Part shown: in pieces, positions 57,360 through 64,000 of the stretch
Layout of the letters: the number at the start of each line of letters is the position of its first letter
Numbering within the stretch: position 1 is the stretch's first letter
NCBI GenBank assembly: GCA_977017575.1
Contig: CDRNVI010000177.1
Span: 62,001-126,000 of the forward strand
Direction: 5' to 3'
Length of the DNA: 64,000 nt
Source: Paramoeba atlantica
Lineage: Eukaryota > Discosea
The notes under the pieces: model-generated
Databases searched by the model: none
What the model saw: only the letters and a program-made list of their open reading frames with translations
What the model was told of the DNA's origin: nothing
Position numbers and translations under genes: made by a program

Positions 57360-57640
57360 GGGTATATTCTTTTTTCTTTTTTTTTTTTCCCTTTTTTTTT
57401 TTTCCCCTTTTTTTTTTTTTCCCCTTTTTTTCTTTTTCCTTTCCTTTTTCCTTTCCTTTTTCCTTTCCTTTTCCCTTTCCCTTTCCCTTTCCCTTTCCCT
57501 TTCCCTTTCCCTTCCCTTTCCCTTTTCTTTCCTTTCTTTTTCTCTAATCTTTCTTTTCTTCTTTCTTTTTCCCCCTCTCTTATTTCTTTTTTTTTTCCTT
57601 CTTCTTTGTTGCAATTCTTTTTTTTCTTTCTACCAGTCTT
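57360..57640. repeat. CCCTTT / CCTTTTT pyrimidine repeats
   Basis: TTTTTTTCCCC blocks followed by a (CCCTTT) hexamer array (about 57460-57530). No gene. Confidence 0.75.
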
Positions 57641-57908
57641 TTGAGATTCTCAATTGATAAAGTTTTGTCCAATCACAACCAGTATTTGTCAATTATTCAA
57701 GACAAGTTGTATTCTCTTGCTGTGCCTTGATCTTCTCTTTCAAATTGGATTTGATTTGTTTTTGTTTTTTATGTTTTCTTAATTTTTTAAAGTTGATAAA
57801 GTTTTTTTTGATTTTTTTTGATTTATCTTTTCTTTCAGCTCTTCTTTCAATTGTGAACTGATCAAGTCCCAGTGGCCACTAAAAAAAAATCTTTTTTTTT
57901 AAACAAGT

Positions 57909-57980
57909 GGTTCCATAGCTGGCAGAGCACCACCCTAGTAAGGTGGAGAATCTGAAAGTCAAACTTGCTCCTCTTTATAC
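57909..57980 (+). pseudogene. tRNA-Thr(AGT)-like relic or SINE head
   Basis: GGTTCCATAGCTGGCAGAGC matches a tRNA 5' half with A box, and CCACC-CTAGTAA-GGTGG is a perfect anticodon arm with AGT. The T arm is degraded (GAAAGTCAAACTT where GGTTCAAATCC is expected), and the 3' acceptor strand is not found. Either a decayed tRNA-Thr gene or the head of a tRNA-derived SINE reaching up to about 58440. CpG-free, like other decayed elements here. Confidence 0.5.
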
Positions 57981-58461
57981 TTGCAATTTGGAAAAGGGAC
58001 TTTGAAGTGCTCTGGTGGGAGAACACAAAAACTTTTGGTTGGGGAATCAAACAATATGAAGATGACACTGCTGTTGATAGGAAGGGGCCAACTTTTTTGT
58101 CAAACTTCCAAAGTTCCAAACTTTTCTGTTGTAGAGCATTGCATGGGTTGGTTGTGCTCAGAGGGATGGCATTTTGTAATGGTTTCCCCTTGCTAAGTCA
58201 GTATCTTGTTGCTGGATCTTGAAAAATTACAGCTCCATTCCTCTACTAAAGATTATGGCTCAAAAGGTGGTTTACAGTCCTGTCATCATCAGGCAAAACC
58301 ACTTCAGGAATTGTTCAAGCAATTTGAGAATGTTGAAGAGCATTTTATTTCAAGAGCCTGTGTTTAAAAGCACATAGGTTATCATAGAAACCAGTGATGA
58401 TATGATGGCTTTTCTGAGTTTGATGACTTCACAAAAAAACAGAGTTTGAACACGGACATTG
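57981..58461. other. Unassigned sequence between tRNA-like relic and tRNA-Met
   Basis: Balanced composition, no long frame (longest about 80 codons and unconvincing). Could be the body of the element headed by the tRNA-Thr-like sequence. Confidence 0.25.
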
Positions 58462-58534
58462 GCTTCCGTGGCTCAGTCGGTAGAGCGTCAGTCTCATAAT
58501 CTGAAGGTCGTGAGTTCGATCCTCACCGGGAGCA
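58462..58534 (+). tRNA. tRNA-Met (CAT), elongator type
   Basis: 73 bases, GCTTCCGTGGCTCAGTCGG start. Acceptor GCTTCCG/CGGGAGC, anticodon loop CTCATAA (CAT), variable loop AGGTC, T arm GTGAGTTCGATCCTCAC, discriminator A, then C and a nine-T terminator. No intron. Confidence 0.94.
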
Positions 58535-58679
58535 CTTTTTTTTTTGTCTTTTGATTTTTTTTTTGAATCAGGGTGGAGTTTATTGACTTGTTTTCGATTT
58601 TTGACATTGAGAAAAGTTATGAAATTCATCAGGTTCAGTGAAAAGTACAAGTCAATGAAAACACAGCAACACAATCTTC

Positions 58680-59582
58680 ATCCATTTTCTTTTTTCAATT
58701 TTTACAGGTTTGAAATCATGTAATGGTGGAACTCAGAGCAGAGAAGATATGATCTCACCCAGATACCCCATCTTCAACAAAAACAATTGGCAGCCCAGGA
58801 TGCAACACTCAAGGAACACATCAGACTACAATTGAAGGTTTAAAGACTCAAATTTCAAAAACTGATGAGCCAAAGCAGAATATCACTCTGTTTGACAACA
58901 AGACAAGGGAGCTCTACAAACCGGTTTCTTGGCTGATTCATGATGATGTAACACCAGCAGGAATGATCAAAGAACTTGATGAATAACAGGTGGAAATTTG
59001 TGTGAGGTTGCTTTCATGCATGAGGATATTCAAGAGCAGTTGAAAACCTGGCAAAAATCCCTGGGGAAAAAATGGTGCCCAAAATCCCAACAGACATCTG
59101 GCAGTACATACAGAAGGATGGTGAACTGAAGGCTGGGAGCAGTTGCGACTGAGGAGCATCTTCAGGCAATGTCCAACAACATCCTACATATCATGAGAGC
59201 CATCCCAGGTGCCAAGGAAGATAAGACTCAATCCGACCAATTGCTTAAAACATTGATTGCGCTCATAACAATGTATTCCTTGAGGATGTGTGTGTTGTAA
59301 TTACAAAATGTTGCTCACCAGAAACTCAACCTTTCACCTTTGGATTTTAAATCTCCACCAACTGTTGTCAGGAGAGAGGAGATAGCAAGAGCTCAATTGA
59401 GGAAGAAGTCTACAAGAGGAGTCAGAGAAGAGGATTGTGTGAAAGTGATGGGGCAGTCTGTTGCAACCACTTTGAAGCAAAGCCACCATTCAAGAAAAGA
59501 AGGTTTGCACACCAAACTGCTACCACCTTTGTTGATTGTGGAAATTCCAAAGGGAGACAATCCCCTTTTTTTAGGGGTCTAA
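58680..59582 (+). pseudogene. Unidentified plus-strand relic ORF
   Basis: Fragments in changing frames: EQLKTWQKSLGKKWCPK, EEHLQAMSNNILHIMRAIPG, then an 80-codon stretch at 59340-59582 (EEIARAQLRKKSTRGVREED). The composition is protein-like and CpG-poor. Looks like a decayed mobile gene; the family is not recognised. Confidence 0.25.
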
Positions 59583-59650
59583 AATAAATGACTTGTACTC
59601 TCTGAAGTGGAGAGTCGGAAAAGTCACTTTTTCAGTGATTGACTTGGGCA
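59583..59650. terminator. Hairpins between convergent relics
   Basis: ACTCTC..GAGAGT (about 59597-59615) and AGTCACT-TTTTC-AGTGATTGACT (about 59622-59644). They lie where a plus-strand relic ends and a minus-strand relic begins to end. Terminator role is a guess. Confidence 0.25.
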
Positions 59651-59689
59651 ATCAAAAATAACTGGAGAGGGACAATAAGAATTAACTAA

Positions 59690-60624
59690 TTTTTTATAAC
59701 AAGCCAGAGCAAAGTTGATCAAACAATTATGTTGGTCTTTATCTTCATAGAAGGGGTGAGAGAGAGCAGCAAAAGTCTGTTTACACCAACTATACAGTGA
59801 CTCAACTTTTCCTCTTACAAATGCAATTGCTTCATTTTTCTCTTGATCCTCAGCACTCAATGAATGGGGAACTCTCTTTCCATGGATTATTCAAGGCCTT
59901 CCAGCGTTTGACTTGTTTGTGACCAACACCAACTTATCGAAAAATTTTGTTGCTGCTCGAAAGTGGTTGTCTGTAATGATGTGTGGTCCCAGAAAAGAGG
60001 TCATCAAGTCGATTCGCATAAAAAATAGTGATATCTCCATCAGATTCTTTTGGTGAATGGATCCCACTAACCCATTCAGCCCCACCTTTTGCATTGTGAA
60101 GTGTCACCCACCACCAACCAGGAGCTTTAAGTTTGTGTGAGTACTATTTTGCCCTCCACTTCTTGCAAACTGTCTGTTGGGCCCTTTAATTTTAAAATCA
60201 GATGAATCCATTCATAAACAGTCAGATTGGCATGGTGGTGGTCATTCAGTTCTTTGGGCCATTCTCTGCAAATGAGAAAGGGTGCTTGGGACCAAGATTG
60301 TTTTTGTCCACTTTAGCAACTCGAAGCAAACAACTCGAACTGTTGTGTTGGATTGCTTTTTGGCCCATTGGGAGCCAATTGTGCACCTTTTTTCAGAGTT
60401 TGCCCATCCCAACCGCATAATAGATCCTTGTACATTACAAGATGATACACAGACACAGCAAAACCAGAAGATCTCTGTTCACTCCAAAGCTTTGGTTTTT
60501 GAGATTCCAAAAAATTTAGAATCTCCTTCAAAGTCTCTTCTCCCAGCTTCTCTTTCACAGCAAATATGATATCTTTCTTTCTCAACCCTTCAACCCCCAC
60601 CATTGGTGAAAGAGTACAACTCAT
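59690..60624 (-). pseudogene. Possible DDE transposase relic
   Basis: Minus-strand fragments: 60624-60313 (GLRKKDIIFAVKEKLGEETL, VYHLVMYKDLLCGWDG), 60094-59891 (IITDNHFRAATKFFDKLVL) and 59860-59624 (EAIAFVRGKVESLYSWCKQTF, NCLINFALACYKKLV). The last two resemble the 'D...F' and C-terminal helical segments of PIF/Harbinger-like DDE transposases, but no catalytic triad can be fixed. Many stops, several of them TGA. Confidence 0.3.
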
Positions 60625-60687
60625 TTTATTTAGCTCTCTAAATTAAGGGATTATCTCCCAAAGAAAATTGTCAATTATTTCATTACA

Positions 60688-61700
60688 GTGAACAATGAGC
60701 ATCTATTCTGTGGTCTCTCAAATAATCCTCAAAGAGTGTGTGGCTGTGTACAACAAAATTCCTCAATCTGGTTTTTTGACATCCTTGCACAGGACAATTT
60801 GGAGAGCAATAAAGGTGCAGGGTGTTTTGGAAACCCTGACCCCCCCCCAAACAGTCTGTGTCTGGTTGGTGTTTTACATTGTGTCAATCCCAAACTTGTT
60901 TCCTTTGAATTTTGGTATCAGAAAAGAGGTCTCATATATCCATGGAAAAGGAAAGGAGGAAGCTCCAAGCTTTGAAGAACTTCAGAGTGATTACCAACAC
61001 TTTGAGTGGAGAGTTATTGGCCATGAAGAGGCAGATCTCTCAAATATCAACCTGTTGTCTTAAAGCACCCCATGTCCCACTTCAGTCTACAACAAGTCGC
61101 AGAAAGAGAGCCTTAAAAAGCTGGTGAAGGATTACAACTTTGCTGCTCTGAAAGAAGTATCTTCAATTCTGTCAAGAAGCGAAAGATAAGTTGGACCCAG
61201 AAGATTGGGTCAAATGTGAAGGAACTTGGAGATAATCTAAAGCTCCATATTCCCTTGCTGGATTCAATTAGTTGGGAGATGGTGACTGAGGCACTGTGGA
61301 CCCCCTCTTTATCCTAGATGGTCTTCAACAAGCACTTGGGGCAACTTGAAGAGGAGGAAGATGTTTTGGATGGCATGAGGTATTCGAAATTTGATACAAA
61401 GCAAAATTTTTGGATTTGGGGAAATGTGGTGGGAATTGGTCCCTTGTGATTTCCAACTTCCTTCTGGAATCCTGTTTTACCAATAATGTGACTTGTCCAC
61501 AAAGCGCCAAGAATCCCCAATCAAGTTTACCAAGCCTGTGTGAGAAGGCTAAGGCTTTGAACTGATACAGGCTCTCAATACAATGTTCAATGTGGCTGAA
61601 GTGCTCAATAACTCTGAAGAAGACAAGGAGAAACACAACAAGCCTTTGAATTTGAGTGTGTTCTTTGTGCCACTCTGTGGGGTCACAAATAAAATTTTCA
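60688..61700 (+). pseudogene. Unidentified plus-strand relic ORF
   Basis: One 122-codon frame (60695-61063: IPQSGFLTSLHRTIWRAIKV, FEELQSDYQHFEWRVIGHEE) followed by interrupted frames (SQKESLKKLVKDYNFAALKE). CpG-poor. Protein-like but not recognised. Ends near AATAAAATTTTC at 61688, a possible polyadenylation signal. Confidence 0.3.
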
Positions 61701-61739
61701 TTCTTATTTCTCTCAACAAAACAATTTGATTTTAAACAA

Positions 61740-63040
61740 CAAAAAAAGAGGAGTGAGGGGGGGTGGGAACATCACCCACTCACTTGCTCTTTAAAATAAT
61801 AAATTGATTTTTATTGAATCTAACAATTACTTTTTGAAAAGGCAACAATCCTTTTTTTTTTCCCCGCCTCTCTCTCTCTTTTCTTTCTTGTCTCCACTTC
61901 AAATATGATTTTTTGGGGGGTCACCAAAATACATTCAAAAGAGAAAAAAATTAAAAACAGCAGTTTGAAAAGTTTGAAATGACAAAAAAAGAAAGAAAAC
62001 CTCAGAACAATCTTTGGAAGGTTGAGACAAAAATCCAAAAAGACAAAAAAAAAAGGAAAGGAAAGAAAGAAAAACAAAAGAAACAAAAGAAACAAAAGAA
62101 ACAAAAGAAACAAAAGAAACAAAAGAAACAAACCATGAAAAGTCAAAAAAAAAACCAAAGGAAAAAGAGGAGATCCCTTGAATTCAACAACCCAAACACA
62201 AACTTTTACCGAACAAAGTCTCTCTCTCTTTCTTTCTCTCTCTCTTCTCTCTTTTTCACAAAACAAAAAAAAAGCATTGAGCCGCTGATTTAGATCCCTT
62301 AATTTTTCGGGAAAGAGAAAGAGCAAAAAGATGCTCTTTGTCAGCTTGATAATTGGTTCTTTTTTTTTTCGTTTTTTCTTCCTCTTCTCTCCTCTTCACC
62401 CTCTTCAGTTTTCTTCTTCCGACCTCTTCAGTTCCCCCTCCCTCTCTTTTTTTCCTTTCTTTCATTCTCTTTTCCACTCAATGTGACCTCCATTGAGGGA
62501 GCTTCCAAACTGACTTGAACAACTGCCTTTTTCTGTGGGGTGGGTGATGGGGGGAGAGGGAGTAAAAGGGGGAGAGGGGGGGGGGTTAAAAGGGATGGTG
62601 ATAGAATCAACCACAAATATCATGATGATAATTTTTTGAGGAGGGGTGGGGGGGGGGATGTTTTGAGGGAGAGGGGAGAGGGGCATTCTGTGGCTGATCA
62701 AGAAGAGAGGTTTTTTCCTCCTTCTCTTCTCTTTTCCTTTTTCTCCCTTTTTTTGTTTTTTTGAGTTTTCCTTTTTTTTCTTTCTTTTCTTGGGTTTTCT
62801 TTTTTTCTTTTTTCTCCATCTGTTTTTTTTCTCCTTTTTTCTTTTCTTTCTTTTTGTCTTTCCCTTTTTTTTTTTCTTGTTTTTGTTTTCTTTTTTTCTC
62901 ACTGCTGTTTTCCCTTTGTCTTTTCCCTCTCTTGAGGGTAATTCTTTTTTTGGTTCCTCTCTTTTCTTTCCTTTTTGTTTGTGAGATTGGAAGATTTCAT
63001 CTGGGAGGACAATGTTTTTGTGTTTTTTTCATTTGGATTT
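61740..63040. repeat. Simple-sequence region (AAACAAAAG array, G-rich and T-rich tracts)
   Basis: AAACAAAAGA decamer array, about six units (62075-62135); CT array (62217-62255); G-rich runs (62535-62690); T/C tract (62700-62930). Minus-strand Lys/Arg frames are artefacts of composition. No gene supported. Confidence 0.5.
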
Positions 63041-63042
63041 TT

Positions 63043-63088
63043 CATCCTCTCTGGATGTGAATCTGAAAATTTGAACCCAGAGAGTATG
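63043..63088. repeat. CATACTCTCTGGGT-family hairpin
   Basis: CATCCTCTCTGGAT (63043-63056), loop GTGAATCTGAAAATTTGA, then ACCCAGAGAGTATG (63075-63088) followed by AAAAAAAA. Arms differ at two positions. Confidence 0.65.
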
Positions 63089-63346
63089 AAAAAAAATTAC
63101 AAATACCCACAATCACAATGGAAAACAGAGCAAGAGGGGGGGAGAGAGAATGGGAGAGGAGGGTGAGCAACACACAACCTCTGTTTTTTTGCTTCTCTTC
63201 TTCTTCTTCTCTCTCTTTCTCATTCTCTCCTTCTCTCCTCTCTCTCTCCTCTCCTCTTCTCTTTCTCTTTCTCTTCTGCTTTTTCTTTCTCTCTCTCTTC
63301 TCTCTTCTCTCTTTCTCTTCTCTCTTTCTATTATTTGTTAAAAAAG

Positions 63347-64000
63347 GCTTTTGGCAAACAACTATCTCCTTTCTTCTCTTGTTTTATTTGTTTCTTTTTC
63401 TTTTTTTTTTTCTTTTTTCTTTTTCTTTTTCTTTTTCTTTTTTTTCTTTTTCTTTTAACTTTTTCATTCTTCTCTCTCTTTCTCTCTCCCCTTTTCTCTC
63501 CCTCTCTCTTCTCTCTCTTCTCTTTCTAGAGATCTTTCTGACAATACTTTGAGAGGGACTGTTCCATTAGAAATTGAAAATCTTCATGTCCAAATCATGT
63601 TTTTTTTTTATTTTTTATTTTTTATTTTGTTTTATTTTTATTTTTATTTTATTTTTATTTTATTTTTATTTTTATTTTTATTTTTATTTTTATTTTTATT
63701 TTCATTTTTATGTTATTTTTATTTTTATTTTATTTTATTATTTTATATTTATTATTTTATTTTTTTTCTTTCTTTTATTATTCTTTAAATAATTTTATCA
63801 TATTTAATTCTTCTCTCTCTTTCTCCTTCTCTCCTTCTCTCCTTCTCTCCTCTCTCTCTCTTCTCCTCTTCTCTTTCTCTTTCTCTTCTGCTTTTTCTTT
63901 CTCTCTCTCTTCTCTCTTCTCTCTTCTCTCTTCTCTCTATTATTTGTTAAAAAAGGCTTTTGGCAGACAACTATCTCAGTGGGCAATGCTTGTTGAATTA
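63347..64000 (+). CDS. LRR gene exons, partial (continues beyond window)
   Basis: Exons of the same family as at 12.2-14.3 kb. 63347-63380 (LLANNYLS, shortened so that the phase is lost). 63530-63598 has a proper acceptor TTTCTAG and gives DLSDNTLRGTVPLEIENLHVQ, 69 nt, ending at AT|GTTTTTTT. 63956-64000 is another copy of the first exon (LLADNYLSG). The repeated order first exon, CT intron, second exon, TTTTA intron, then first exon again indicates internal duplication. The acceptor here is intact where the 12.47 kb relative has lost it. Partial at the window edge. Confidence 0.5.
63599..63955 (+). repeat. TTTTTA microsatellite intron and CT array
   Basis: TTTTTA hexamers (63600-63760) then CTTCTCT units (63810-63935), matching the intron sequence at 12538-12720 and 11920-12240 in kind and order. 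No other content. Confidence 0.65.

Noticed and set aside
59586..59616. Sixth copy of the CATACTCTCT hairpin family
   Set aside because: It shares TACTCTCTGAAG on one side only; the right arm and loop do not match the family.

Overview
This is a eukaryotic nuclear window, AT-rich and loaded with low-complexity tracts, from a protist-like genome. The evidence is a complete 18S-5.8S-28S rDNA unit (about 49952-56768), two 5S rRNA genes, three tRNA genes, a spliced leucine-rich-repeat (LRR) gene, a polyubiquitin gene, and several classes of eukaryotic mobile element. Lys/Glu-rich coiled-coil proteins and A+T-rich rRNA expansion segments would suit a free-living amoeboflagellate such as a metamonad (for example Anaeramoeba). 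I hold that loosely; a search with the 18S would settle it.

Layout. 1-10.5 kb and 13.97-22.5 kb are two diverged copies of one segmental duplication. Each holds the 3' end of an LRR gene, an unidentified minus-strand relic, a decayed Ty3/gypsy-like pol relic, long pyrimidine and purine tracts, and a PB1/coiled-coil gene. The first copy carries a ~2.1 kb insertion (about 6206-8301) that the second lacks. It encodes a tyrosine recombinase, begins with a long foldback, and was itself broken by a tRNA-derived SINE with a 17-bp target duplication. Between the copies are a 5S rRNA gene and an LRR gene whose exons each encode one ~24-residue repeat, separated by pyrimidine microsatellite introns.

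22.5-36.3 kb: an LTR retroelement with only gag (24212-26210), whose frame is intact apart from seven stops, six of them TGA; A+T-rich tandem repeats (27.06-28.1 kb); a decayed non-LTR retrotransposon (about 29.9-34.46 kb) whose poly(A) tail ends about 25 bp from the 3' end of a second 5S gene; then a third PB1-family copy with most of the PB1 domain deleted. 36.3-39.4 kb is mostly simple sequence with a few exon-like islands. 40-41 kb holds a three-unit polyubiquitin gene on the minus strand.

41-50 kb: TTG-rich repeats, tRNA-Lys, a foldback with 41-bp perfect arms, and a broken Crypton-type recombinase with CCAAT-N9-CCACG-like boxes upstream. 50-57 kb is the rDNA unit. 57-62 kb has tRNA-Gly and tRNA-Met, a tRNA-Thr-like relic and fragments of further mobile genes. 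The window ends as it begins, in LRR exons of the same family.

Two threads connect the parts. A ~46-bp hairpin family recurs mostly downstream of genes. Recombinase and retroelement frames are interrupted mainly by TGA where Arg fits, which suggests CGA-to-TGA decay by methyl-CpG deamination. Both recombinase elements are paired with a GC-tipped foldback; this is the best candidate here for something undescribed.
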